Below, piece by piece: positions 43,246 to 54,165 of a stretch of 64,000 nucleotides of DNA (its first letter is position 1; each line of letters begins with the position of its first letter). Below the pieces are notes generated by a model. It saw only the letters and a list, made by a program, of their open reading frames with translations, was not told the origin of the DNA and did not search any database. Position numbers and translations under genes: made by a program. This stretch comes from Anisus vortex (lineage: Eukaryota; Mollusca; Gastropoda; Planorbidae), in NCBI GenBank assembly GCA_949126835.1, contig OX421501.1, forward strand, positions 1,675,554 to 1,739,553, read 5' to 3'.

Positions 43246-46200
43246 ATGTATGCACTGATAGTTTATTCTGTTGTAGCACTCTTTGTGCTATGTGGTAAGT
43301 TTTTTGTTCCTTATGGATACATTATAATGGATTGTTCAACAATTAGTACTAGTAGTAAACTAATTTTATTGCAGTACTATATTAGCTATAGACATATTAA
43401 TACACACAACTAAATACATATATACGTAATTTAGAAACCAAAACCAAAAAAAACAACAAAGATTCGTTTACTATTTGGAAGCATATAAGATTAAGTACAA
43501 ATATTTCTACTATTGTAGTAATACTGAATGGGCACGGTGCTTAGATTTCTGATGAAAGAATATGATATTTTTCCCTGGTCTGGAAAAAATGTCACTGAGT
43601 CTACCCAGCTCTGATGCAGTGGCGTAGCTAGGGGAGGGGGAGGGGGGTCCAAATTCGAAAATCCCCCCGGGCCCCTACTTCAGGGGAGCCCCCAAAGAGT
43701 GTTCGAATTGTTTTTTCTCATGTAATAATGTCGAATGTCAAAATGCAGGGGCCCCTAAAGAGGACAAGCCCCCCGGGCCCCCAAATCCGTTGCAACGGCA
43801 CTGCTCTGATGGCTACGTGACTTTTGTTGGAATAAAGTAAAGGCGGTTGGGCTTTTTGCTGGCCACACAATCCCCTAGTATACTCTGCCTTAAGGAGAAA
43901 ACTTGTCCGACGGGGATACTTTATTAGCAATATTAAGAATGCAATATTAGTTTTAAGACTTATTAACCTGACAAATGTAATTATCGCATCAAATATTAAA
44001 ACTGAAAACTTAGCAGCCAGAAAGAAGCCCTTAGAGCTTCAATGTGATTATGAAGGTCACACTATTAGCCTTAGATAAACTTTATGACAAACTTTATGAC
44101 AAACTTTATGATAAACTTTATAATAAACTTTATGATAAACTTTATGATAAACTTTATGGTCGATGCGCGCCAGAAGCATGTCTTTTTTTTTTTTTTTTTT
44201 TTTGCAAAAATCTTTAAGCCGCAGGTAAGGGCAACCTCTTCTTCTGCCAGCTCTCCGTACAGATGGGTTCTGGGGTTAGGTTCGGAGCCCATTCTGTGGA
44301 CATGGCACATCCAACGCTTCTCTCTCAGAATTGAGTTGATGTGCAGCATGTTGCATTTCCTTAACATCTCTTCATTTGTTACTCTGTCCGGCCATTTGAT
44401 GCGGATGATCCTAGGATAGAATCTCAGGAGAAAGCTACTGAGCTGCTTCGTTTGCTTAGCATAGTTAGCCCAGATCTCGCATCTATAGAGGAGTGTATTG
44501 AGCACGCAAGGCTGGTGGTACACATTGGCTTTTGTCCTGTTCCAGGCAGTAGTCAGTCCAGCGCAGCATCTGTTTATCTTGTTCACTGATCACCTCACCT
44601 GTCTTGGACTTTGGTGGGGCGGACTTTGAGATGTGAAAAAGTGGCCTTTTGTATGGATGTATACATTTTTGGGGGCATTTCCCTGATCGGCAGACGATTG
44701 AATGCTTCTGCACATATTTACTCAATATGTGTTGGCTCAAATAGATAGAAATGCAGACTTGAACTTCGCTTTATTAGTTTACCGTCTATTTACAAATTCA
44801 TATCTGGGCATTGTGATTATGCGGGATTGTGTGGCCAGTACGTGCTCTCGTGACTGTAATGCTCACACGTTGAGTTCCCTACCTCACTTGGTTCGTTGGT
44901 CTAGAGGTCGATGGCAGTGTTTAAGACCAGGCAATTCTCCGTTGACAACGCTCGATATTACAGCACAGTGTTAAAATAATCCGAAATCAGTCACACGTCA
45001 TAGATAATATGCCTTTCCCTGTGTGTCCGTGTGAGAGTCAAGTCTACACAATATATATGAATACAATGGCAGTCAGGGGGATGGTCTTTCCTATGTCGTC
45101 ATCAACCCCTGGTCCAATCAATCCCAATGTGCACGCCCACTTATTGACCAGTCATCTGTCAATCCATAACTCAGGGGCGTTGCCAACGCTATTGTCTCTT
45201 TTTGTCTTGTCTCCTAGTCGGCCGGCATTTACAAACGTCCAGGTCACACATCTTACCACATTTTCCAGTCTTTGTATATATCCGTGCTACCAACAAGTAT
45301 TTTGCCCGCAGACATAGCATAATGGTCTATTTGTACGTATCGCTATAACATACCTCTTGCCTAGACAAGGGCGCTTAATAGAAATATGCGTGACGCGGTC
45401 AAACTCATAGGAACATATAATTCTCTAGAGATAACAAATGGCAAGATGTGGCAGATTGCCCCGGCGCGAGGTCGGTATCTAACAAAGAAAGAAAAGGGAG
45501 GGGTTGCCCCTTGACTAGGTCCGTGTTGACACAAAAGGAAAACAGGGGATTGCCCTGTCACCGGAGTGGGGAGGGACAACGAGGGTGGGAATGGGGAGAC
45601 TTACGCCCTGCCTACCTAACAACATACAATGGCCATAGCTTTAATTATTTAGTGCTAAAATGTGACGCTATAATAAATGTCACATCATGACAGGCATTAC
45701 TTGTAATGCAGCGCATTGGTTTACAAGGGTTAATTGTAATTCACTGTTCCTCTGTGTTCTCTGGAGATTTATAAGGGTTCATTGTAATTCATTGTTCCTT
45801 TGTGTTCTCTGGAGATTTCTAAGGGTTAATTGTAATTCATTGTTCCTCTGTGTTCTCTGGAGATTTCTAAGGGTTAATTGTAATTCACTGTTCCTCTGTG
45901 TTCTCTGGAGATTTCTAAGGGTTAATTGTAATTCACTGTTCCTTTGTGTTCTCTGGAGATTTCTAAGGGTTAATTGTAATTCACTGTTCCTCTGTGTTCT
46001 CTGGAGATGTCTAAGGGTTAATTGTAATTCACTGTTCCTCTGTGTTCTCTGGAGATTTCTAAGGGTTAATTGTAATTCACTGTTCCTCTGTGTTCTCTGG
46101 AGATTTCTAAGGGTTAATTGTAATTCACTGTTCCTCTGTGTTCTCTGGAGATTTCTAAGGGTTAATTGTAATTCACTGTTCCTCTGTGTTCTCTGGAGAT

Positions 46201-49200
46201 TTCTAAGGGTTAATTGTAATTCACTGTTCCTCTGTGTTCTCTGGAGATTTCTAAGGGTTAATTGTAATTCACTGTTCTTCTGGAGATTTTTATAAAGTCC
46301 AATCAGGTTCTCCTGCGAAATTTATTTTTAGATCTTAACCAGATGGTGATCTTTTCCAGTGAATGCTTCCTTTTTTATTTTTACATTTCCAATTAAGGAA
46401 CACAGTAATGTAGTCTGTTTGGTTCTCTGTTCTGTTTGTCTGGTGAGAGCCCAGTCTCTTTGTGGCATTGTGAGTGTGGATAGATGCTGCCTTCTGATAT
46501 ATATATTGTCACATGTTAGTAGTTCCAAATATTGAAACACACATTACATATTCCCCCCTCTCATTTTCTCCCTACGCAAGATTTTGTGGGCGGGGCTTAA
46601 TTTTTCCATTTCCTTGACTTTTAGTACGAAGGCGAAAGATTCTTGGAAATCTGGGATTCCGTGTTTATGCTGACCTCAAATTCTCGGGATGGCTAGGAAT
46701 AGTTTATTATTCTCGTACAGTGGAGTTCCTATCATTTTTATTATGAGTTTTGTAATGATACCATTATTTTCACCCCTCCTATTAATAGGTCTGTCCCACG
46801 CACTATCACAAGAGTATTTCATGATTCGCGTTGTTTTAAAAAAGGCAGTCAGTTTCTGCAGAGTTTTTGCAGAGAGTTAGTTTTGTAAATACTTTTCTTT
46901 GAGCTTGTTATGGACGCTTGTGTTGGCACTATTCTATTATTGCTGTATGTATTACACCTATTGTATATACTTTACCACCAGAATTAAACTATCAACAACA
47001 TTTACTCTGAAGCTTCCTTGTCAAGTTACTATTCTATTGTGTTGTCTACAATACTATAAGATTTATCTACTACTCTAACGTCAAGGAAAGGAACTGTTAG
47101 AACACAAATACTGAGTTTGTGCCCAGGACCCTAAGGAGAGTTCGTGTAATACTGAAAAATAAATAATAATAACTAAAATCTACCCTAGGACAAACGAGAA
47201 TTATCAACGATATCTACACGGCGCTCTGGCCACAAGGGGATTGTGGACGTAACAAAATATATAACAGAAGCTGCTAATGTTGTCAACAAATACATACTTT
47301 ATTATTTACTTCAAACAACAGAAGCTGCTAATGTTGTCAACAAATACATACTATATTATTTATTTCAAGCAACAGAAGCTGCTAATGTTGTCAACAAATA
47401 CATACTTTATTATTTACTTCAAACAACAGAAGCTGCTAATGTTGTCAACAAATACATACATTATTATTTACTTCAAATAACAGAAGCTGCTAATGTTGTC
47501 AACAAATACATACATTATTATTTACTTCAAATAACAGAAGCTACTACTGTTATCAACAAATACCAATTTTATTATTTACTTCAAATAACAGAAGCTGCTA
47601 ATGTTGAAAAAAGAAATGAAGGTTGTGACGAGTTAGTTAGTTGTGAGGATCCTGTAATTCAGTATCTATATGCAAATGCTTCAGAAATGGCTGCTTTTTC
47701 TCAAAATGAAACTTATATTCAGCTTTGCCAGTAAGTAAAAAAACATGCCATTTTGTTTAAACTATACTGATATTTCATTTTATTTTACTTAAAAAAAAGC
47801 TTTAATTATAGATTGATATTTGATATGTATTATAGATTGTATCTATAGTAAACGCTAGAGCATTTTACATACTTACTTTACACATAAACGCACTAATTGG
47901 GATTCAGTCATGGGTATGAACTTTTTACAGCTCCTTAAAATATCTGGTCTTTTATCTCAACATGAGAAAATCTCTTTATTTTTGGTTCTGGTAAACCTTG
48001 TTGAATCTGTCCCACCAACAAAAATAATAAAAACCATAGACATAATTATAACGCTCAGAATAAACCGACACGCATACCGCTTACAATGGCCGAAAATTGA
48101 TATCTTTATACAATCATGTGTAAAAATGATTTATTGCAGTATAAAACAGGAAAATCGTGCTAACACTGTCGAGATAATAAAAAATAATTTTAGATCTATA
48201 TTTTGTTGTAATTAAACTATTTGTTTGAAGAAATTTCTAAAGCTAAGACATGATATATTATACCAATTCTCAATGCGTTCGATCTTTAAAAGAAACTAGA
48301 CGTGTAATAAACTGCCTTATAGTACAGTATAATATTATATCTCTAGGGATAATACTCAATTCCAATCCTGCATTGATGACAAGAGAGATAGCTGTAATGA
48401 TTCTAGAATCCTAAGCACAATCAGAGGTCATAAAGACATACTCGACTACTTATGTACAGAGGCAGGAAGGGGAGGTAAGCCAATAATACAAACATACAGT
48501 TAATCAGTTATCGGAAAGGAAGGTAAGAACATATTACAAACATACAGTTGTTCATTTAACGGAAAGGAAGGTAAGAACATATTACAAACATACAGTTGTT
48601 CATTTATCGTAAAGGAAGGTAAGTCCATATTACAAACATACAGTTGTTCATTTAACGGAAAGGAAGGTAAGAACATATTACAAACATATAGTTGTTCATT
48701 GAACGGATAGGAAGGTAAGAACATATTACAAATATACAGCTGTTTATTTAACGGAAAGGACTGTAAGAACATATTATATTGTTAGGCAGGGCCCGCAGGC
48801 CGGCCCAAAAATACACGACCTATCTCTCACATGGTCATTGTGTAGAATGCACAAGACATCTAGCTAAACATGCAAGTACTAACAGAGAGGGCGAGGGGAA
48901 GGGGAGGGATGTGGGGGGACAGGTGCCATGTAAATTAATTGTCCCCCGGGGAGAGACAGGGTGAGAGAGGCAGGATGTGGTGGGAGAGGGGCGAAAACGC
49001 ATACAAAGGAACAACATAGATTGATTGGCGTGGGTGAATGGAAATGGGGTTGAGGCAGAGAGAGCGAGGGAGCCCACAGTACAAAAGACGAAATGTTAGG
49101 AGAACTCTTGACCTGATGCGGGGAGGGGTGGTAGAAAAGGGGAATAGGGTGTATGGGATTAAGACATTATGGTTTGGACAGACAAGAATGCAATGCAATG

Positions 49201-49902
49201 TAATGTAGTGATATACATTGAATAGAATATATATATATAATACATAAAATACATATACAACATTCTCTCTACCGACATAATGCTGTCAAGTGACTGTCTA
49301 TTATTGCCCAGATAAAAGAAGTCCAGATAATTATATCAATGCTATCAACTACCAATTCACCACAATACCAATGAATTAACATGTTTAAATGTTAAGCTTA
49401 CTTTTTCAGAACTTAATATTTTCGCCGATTCCAGTTGTGTCTCTGACCAGGGAGCAATTATTAGAGTAGAACAAGGCATTAGTGAATGTGGGGTAAATTT
49501 CTATGAGAATTTCTTCATGATCGTTAATAACCATCGCGATTCCGGTGGAAACATGAGCACCTTAAACGTTTGCCCGTAAGTTCAATGTAAAGTTCAATGT
49601 AAGTTCAATGTAAGTTCAATGTAAAGCTTCATTATGTTTTTATATGTTTCCATTTTCATTGGATCGAAAAGGAAGCTGTATTTTCCTGCAGAGACTAAAT
49701 GTCACGTAACTCAGTTTATAACCTTTCTTTTTTTTTTTTTTTACAAAAAAAAACAAACGAATACAGGGCTGTTGACCGATACGTCAGCTGTATCTGGTCA
49801 TCAATGGAAAATCATTGTGACAATGCTTTCAGTAACTTTTACAATAAGATCTGGATACTGGCATACAGGCTTCAAGCCCAACGATTTCCCTGTGACGTTT
49901 AA
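43246..49902 (+). CDS. Copy D of secreted Cys-rich gene family
   Basis: Exons: 43246-43294, 47592-47730, 48347-48474, 49410-49575 and 49767-49902, total 618 nt, 205 residues. Exon 1 is a signal peptide (MYALIVYSVVALFVLC). Exons 2-5 each add three cysteines (GCDELVSC and IQLC; QSCIDDKRDSC and YLC; SSCVSDQ, SECG and VCP; VSCIWSS, NHC and PCD), twelve in the mature protein. Sequons NAS, NET and NDS suggest an N-glycosylated extracellular protein. Phases run 1, 2, 1, 2, 1, so exons 2+3 and 4+5 have matching phase patterns and look like a duplicated six-cysteine module. The stop (49900-49902, TAA where copy A has AAA) lies 13 nt before the exon 5 donor, so the basic tail of exon 6 is lost. A stop that close to the last junction should not trigger decay. 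Seven in-frame acceptors precede exon 2. Function is unknown to me. Confidence 0.72.
43515..43935 (+). mobile_element. Decayed SINE in intron 1 of copy D, split by a MITE
   Basis: SINE body segments (CTACCCAGCTCTGATG, AATAAAGTAAAGGCGGTTGG, CCACACAATCCCCTAGTATA, GTCCGACGGGGATACTTTAT) lie at the position occupied by the SINE in copy B, with the same downstream flank (TTAGCAATA, AAGAATGCAATATTAG). Confidence 0.75.
43617..43803. mobile_element. hAT-type MITE
   Basis: 187 bp with ends CAGTGGCGTAGC and, reverse-complemented, CAGTGCCGTTGC, flanked by the 8-bp duplication CTCTGATG (43609-43616 and 43804-43811). Eight-base duplications and CAGTG ends fit hAT. It is absent from the same SINE in copy B, so it inserted after the duplication. 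Confidence 0.88.
44076..44162. repeat. 13-bp minisatellite
   Basis: AAACTTTATGATA repeated about seven times. Copy B has one or two units at the equivalent place (near 19040). Confidence 0.85.
44188..44740 (-). mobile_element. LINE with internal deletion and poly(A) tail
   Basis: The 3' end on the minus strand is an A-run of about 25 (T-run at 44188-44212). Upstream come VLNTLLYRCEIWANYAKQ, RIIRIKWPDRVTNEEMLRKC and HVHRMGSEPNPRTHLYGELA, the region after RT. Directly before that, SKTGEVISEQDKQMLRWTDY corresponds to the linker ahead of RT. The RT core between them is missing, so this copy lost about a domain internally. Confidence 0.75.
44741..45685. other. Unassigned insert in intron 1 of copy D
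   Basis: GC-richer than its surroundings, with no match to copy B intron 1. No ORF with a recognisable motif, and no clear LTR ends or duplication could be fixed. It may be retroelement-derived. Confidence 0.35.
45690..46285. repeat. 48-bp minisatellite
   Basis: About 12 units, each containing TTCTCTGGAGATTTCTAAGG and GTTAATTGTAATTCACTGTT. Nearly uniform length keeps one frame open (16-residue repeat, LRVNCNSLFLCVLWRF). No start context or splice support for it as a gene. Confidence 0.93.
46286..47244. other. Unassigned sequence in intron 1 of copy D
   Basis: No gene recognised. The stretch 46980-47240 has features of an LTR end (AATAAATAATAATAAC, CTCTGGCCACAAGGGG), but I cannot find paired ends. 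Confidence 0.35.
47245..47591. repeat. 54-bp array of exon-2 acceptors before exon 2 of copy D
   Basis: Same unit as the 20.8-22.8 kb array. CAG acceptor boundaries lie at 47268, 47322, 47376, 47430, 47484, 47538 and 47592, exactly 54 nt apart. The frame is open from 47243 into the true exon 2, so each upstream acceptor would add 18 residues without changing frame. The later units are more diverged (ACTACTGTTATC), and the last boundary begins the exon with cysteines. Confidence 0.92.
47731..48346 (+). other. Intron 2 of copy D
   Basis: Starts gtaagt and ends tctctag. The 3' part aligns with the sequence before exon 3 of copy B. A 101-codon frame (47910-48215) has no recognisable motif and I do not call it. 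Confidence 0.55.
48470..48778. repeat. 48-bp array repeating the exon-3 splice donor
   Basis: About six units containing GGAAGGTAAGAACATATTAC and AAACATACAGTTGTTCATTT. The first GGAGGTAAGC is the actual donor of exon 3 (48475), and the following units each carry GGAAGGTAAG, a consensus-like donor. In copy B the single corresponding donor is CAGGAAGGTAAGCACATAGT. Confidence 0.88.
48779..49409. other. G-rich insert in intron 3 of copy D
   Basis: Purine-rich on + (GGGCGAGGGGAAGGGGAGGG and similar) from about 48780 to 49200, then AT-rich. It is absent from copies B and C. I see no clear termini or coding content. Intron 3 ends tttttcag. Confidence 0.4.
49574..49626. repeat. Short direct repeats of the exon-4 splice donor
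   Basis: The donor GTAAGTTCAAT at 49576 is followed by three or four further copies of (G)TAAGTTCAATGTAA-type sequence. Copies A, B and C have a single GTAAGTTCA there. Confidence 0.85.
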
Positions 49903-50079
49903 GTCTGACAGTTCCGTAAGAATTGTGTTGTCCTTTTTTAATATTATGTTGTTATGAACCCTTATTACGGAAAATTTATTAAGTTTTCGTTGTTCTAAAG
50001 ATTTATAAATTTGTTATAAACTTCAACAATATCTTCGTGTTACTTTTAAAAAAAACGATTTCTTTGGATTTGTAACTAT

Positions 50080-52475
50080 GTAGAAATGTTCTTATTGAAC
50101 AGAAACTGTCATGTGTAGATCTATATGTTCTTATTGAACAGAAACTGTCATATGTAGATCTATATGTTTCATTGAACAGAAACTGTCATATGTAGATCTA
50201 TATGTTCTTATTAAACTGAAACTGTCATATGTAGATCTATATCTTTCATTGAACAGAAATTGTCATATGTAGATCTATATGTTCTTATTGAACAGAAACT
50301 GTCATATTTAGATCTATATGTTCTTATTAAACAGAAACTGTCATATGTAGATCTATATGTTCTTATTGAACAGAAACTGTCATATGTAGATATATATGTT
50401 TCATTAAACAGAAACTGTCATATGTAGATCTATATGTTCTTATTGAACAGAAACTGTCATATGTAGATCTATATGTTATTATTAATAATAAACTGTCATA
50501 TGTAGACCTATATGTTTTATTGAACAGAAACTGTCATATGTAGATCTATATGTTCTTATTGAAAAGAAACTGTAATATGTAGATCTATATGTTATTATTA
50601 AACAGATACTGTCAAATGTAGAGATATATGTTCTTATGGAAGAGAAACTGTCATATGTAGAGCAATTTGTGTTATTGAACAGAAACTGTCAAATGTAGAT
50701 CTATATGTTTTATTGAACAGAAACTGTCATATGAAGATCTATATGTTATTATTGAACAAAAACTGTCATATGTAGATCTATATGTTCTTATTTAACAGAG
50801 ACTGTCATATGTAGACCTATATGTTATTATTGAACATAAACTGTCATTTGTAGATCAATATGTTTCATTGAAGAGAAACTGTCATATGTAGATTTATATG
50901 TTCTTATTGAACAAAAACTGTCATAATATGTTCTTATTGATTAGAATTTTCCATATGTAGATCTATATGTTCTTATTGAACAGAAACTGTCATATGTAGA
51001 TCTATTTGTTTTATTGAACAAAAACTGCCATATGTAGATCTATATGTTCTTATTGAACAAAACTGTCATAAATAGATCTATATGTTTCATTGAACAGAAA
51101 CTGTCAAATGTAGAGCTATATGTTTCATTGAACAGAAACTGTGTTATGTAGATCTATATAGTTCATTGAACAGAAATTGTCATATGTAGATCTATATGTT
51201 CTTATTGAACAGAAACTGTCAGATGTAGATCTATATGTTCTTATTAAACAGAAACTATCATATGTAGATCTATATGTTCTTATTGAACAGAAACTGTCAT
51301 ATGTAGATCTATATGTTCTTATTGAACAGAAACTGTCATATGTAGATCTATATGTTCTTATTAAACAGAAACTGTCATATGTAGATATATATATGTTTCA
51401 TTAAACAGAAACTGTCATATGTAGATCTATATGTTCTTCTTGAACAGAAACTGTCATATGTAGATCTATATGTTATTATTCATAAGAAACTGTCATATGT
51501 AGACCTATATGTTTTATTGAACAGAAACTGTCATATGTAGATCTATATGTTCGTATTGAAAAGAAACTGTAATATGTAGATCTATATGTTATTATTAAAC
51601 AGATACTGTCATATGTAGATCTATATGTTCTTCTTGAACAGAAACTGTCATATGTAGATCTATATGTTATTATTCATAAGAAACTGTCATATGTAGACCT
51701 ATATGTTTTATTGAACAGAAACTGTCATATGTAGATCTATATGTTCGTATTGAAAAGAAACTGTAATATGTAGATCTATATGTTATTATTAAACAGATAC
51801 TGTCAAATGTAGAGATATATGTTCTTATGGAAGAGAAACTGTCATATGTAGAGCAATTTGTGTTATTGAACAGAAACTGTCAAATGTAGATCTATATGTT
51901 TTATTGAACAGAAACTGTCATATGTAGATCAATATGTTTCATTGAAGAGAAACTGTCATATGTAGATCTATATGTTCTTATTGAACAGAAACTGTCATAT
52001 GTAGATCTATATGTTTCATTGAACAGAAACTGTCATATGTAGATCTATATGTTCTTATTGAACAGAAACTGTCATATGTAGATCTATATGTTTCATTAAA
52101 CAGAAACTGTCATATGTAGATCTATATGTTTCATTGAACAGAAACTGTCATATGTAGATCTATATGTTCTTATTGAACAGAAACTGTCATATGTAGATCT
52201 ATATGTTTCATTGAACAGAAACTGTCATATGTAGATCTATATGTTCTTATTGAACAGAAACTGTCATATGTAGATCTATATGTTTCATTGAAAAGAAACT
52301 GTCATATGTAGATCTATATGTTCTTATTGAACAGAAACTGTCATATGTAGATCTATATGTTTCATTGAACAGAAACTGTCATATGTAGATCTATATGTTC
52401 TTATTGAACAGAAACTGTCATATGTAGATCTATATGTTTCATTGAAAAGAAACTGTCATATGTAGATATGAATTA
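50080..52475. repeat. 39-bp minisatellite in intron 5 of copy D
   Basis: About 61 units of 38-39 bp containing ATTGAACAGAAACTGTCATA and TGTAGATCTATATGTTCTT. Each holds an AGATCT site and a TTCTTATTGAACAG motif that resembles a 3' splice site. Copies B and C have a single related CATTGAACAGAAGTTGTC-like segment in intron 5, the apparent seed. Variant blocks recur: the ATTATTCATAAGAAACTG block twice about 193 bp apart near 51.48 and 51.67 kb, and a GGAAGAGAAACTG block near 50.64 and 51.83 kb. Confidence 0.95.
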
Positions 52476-53765
52476 TTTATTTATACCTGAAATACATTTT
52501 TAGAGCTTTTCTATTCAACTCCGATTGAATTGAGAGCTGAGAGTATTATTTCATTATAGCCCTGGACTGGGCCGGATTAAGCCATCTTGGTGCCTTAGGC
52601 ACAAACCCACATTGGTGCCCCCTGCTGCCCCGGGCCCCCGATCCTCCACTGACCGCTAATATGTTCAATATTATGCAGAAGACTAACAAAGAAAAACAGT
52701 TGTTAACACATATGTTTGTACTACTATCACTCTTATAAAACCTACAATAATGTATTTCTGTATTAAAATTAGTAGTCTAATAATTTTGTAATAATAATAC
52801 ACAAAAATACTGTCACTTTTTAATAAATGAGATAGTGAGAGAAAGCATATATTTACATTTCAAAGTTCTTTTTTTTTCGAGATTTAGATCTAGCAAAGTT
52901 TTGAGTGCATAATCAAAGTTAAAGTTGCGAAACAAGTCTGCCTCAATCATCAGGAGACAGTGCCGGCTTATTCATATAGGCAACTTGGGCGGCCGCCTAG
53001 GGCACAAAATTTGGTGGGGGCGGGGCGCAAAATTGAGGATTTGTTTTTTTTTTAATTTGGGGATTTAAAAATATAAACTAAATTAAAGTTTAGTACTAGC
53101 ATAAGCAGACGAATTATTAGATGTAGGTAACAAAAGGCGAAGAGTATTTTATTTTTTATTTAAGTTGTCTTAGAAAATAGGAAAGTGTATGACCTAACAC
53201 TAGGCATACTAATTTTCTTCCCGCCGAAGGCACTTTAATGAGAGCACATAATTTGTTTTCGCTTAGGGCGTCAAAAACCCTAGAGCCGGTCCTGTCAGCA
53301 GAAATAAGGAATCAAGCCTTTCTTGTTTCATTGTCGATTTACTTGGATTTGATGGTGTCAGTAAAATCCTGTTCCACCTGTTGCTTAACTGAAACTAAAT
53401 AATTCGTTTATGTTCTGCTCTTAGCTTTTACAACATAGGGGCCCTAGGCACGTGCCTTGTTAGCCTAATGGTAAATTTAGCCCTGGCTGCGGACAAGAAC
53501 TCTGCCGTACGTCTGAGCACGACTAAATCTCCGTAGAGAACAGTGGAAATCGGGTCACCCGTCCCATCTCCTCGATCACTGACGAGACGGGGGAGGGGGG
53601 GGGGGCACTCCCGCAGTATAATTACATTTACAATTTGTTACAAATGTATACCTTTCGTTGTTTGTTGTTGTTTTTTTAAATAGTTATGCCAACTTAATAA
53701 TCAGTAAAAAAAAAATATTAAAAACTTTTTTCTCATTTAAACCAAATGTTTTCTTAAACTTTCAG
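52476..53765. other. Rest of intron 5 of copy D, with nested insertions
   Basis: From about 52560 to 53490 lies an older repeat (left GGACTGGGCCGGATTAAGCC, right end GGTAAATTTAGCCCTGGCTG) whose ends are weakly inverted, with a hAT-type element nested inside. After 53.6 kb the sequence returns to family homology (TCATTTAAACCAAATGTTTTCT) and the exon 6 acceptor. Confidence 0.45.
52958..53294. mobile_element. hAT-type MITE, nested
   Basis: 337 bp with ends CAGTGCCGGCTTA and, reverse-complemented, CAGGACCGGCTCT, flanked by TCAGGAGA and TCAGCAGA (7 of 8 bases equal). The interior is non-coding. Confidence 0.7.
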
Positions 53766-53822
53766 GTCATCTCAAAACAAGGATCTTCCTTTTAGTTCTG
53801 TAACCAAGACAAGACGTCAATT
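53766..53822 (+). other. Exon 6 of copy D (now likely 3' UTR)
   Basis: Acceptor TTTCAG, then sequence homologous to exon 6 of A and B. Read in the ancestral phase it gives HLKTRIFLLVL and stops at TAA (53801-53803), short of the AKRRR tail, whose codons beyond are disrupted. Because exon 5 already ends in a stop, this exon is probably transcribed but untranslated. Confidence 0.6.
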
Positions 53823-54107
53823 TAATTAATTTCTTTAAATTATTCATTTTAAAGTGTTGTTTACATCTTTAACGAAATAGTTTCTGTTTTAACTCGTGCT
53901 TAGTTAAATACCGTTAAATAAACTTTTCATACTTTTGTAAAATTCATGCAAAAAACATTAGTGTTATATGTTTTTGTTTGACCACATTGCTTGCCGACCT
54001 TCTAATGAACATGGAAATATGTCTGAAATTTGCGACATGCATTAAAGTATAAAGTTTTTATTTAAATGTCTACATGTATCCTTTCTCTTCAAATTTGATA
54101 TCAGTAT

Positions 54108-54165
54108 ATAGATCTAGTCAATAAAAATCACGTTCAAACTTGCCGCTGTTTGTCCTGTTTTTGTA
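54108..54165 (+). terminator. Distal poly(A) signal of copy D
   Basis: AATAAA at 54120-54125 in AGTCAATAAAAATCACG, followed by GTTTGTCCTGTTTTTG. Same position relative to exon 6 as in A-C. Confidence 0.6.

Noticed and set aside
45687..46295. 202-codon frame with 16-residue repeats (NCNSLFLCVLWRF)
   Set aside because: It is the 48-bp minisatellite read through. No start or splice evidence.
44741..47244. A complete LTR retroelement in intron 1 of copy D
   Set aside because: The composition is suggestive, but no paired LTRs, coding domains or duplication were found.
47910..48215. 101-codon frame in intron 2 of copy D
   Set aside because: No motif, lies within an intron whose borders are supported by paralogs.
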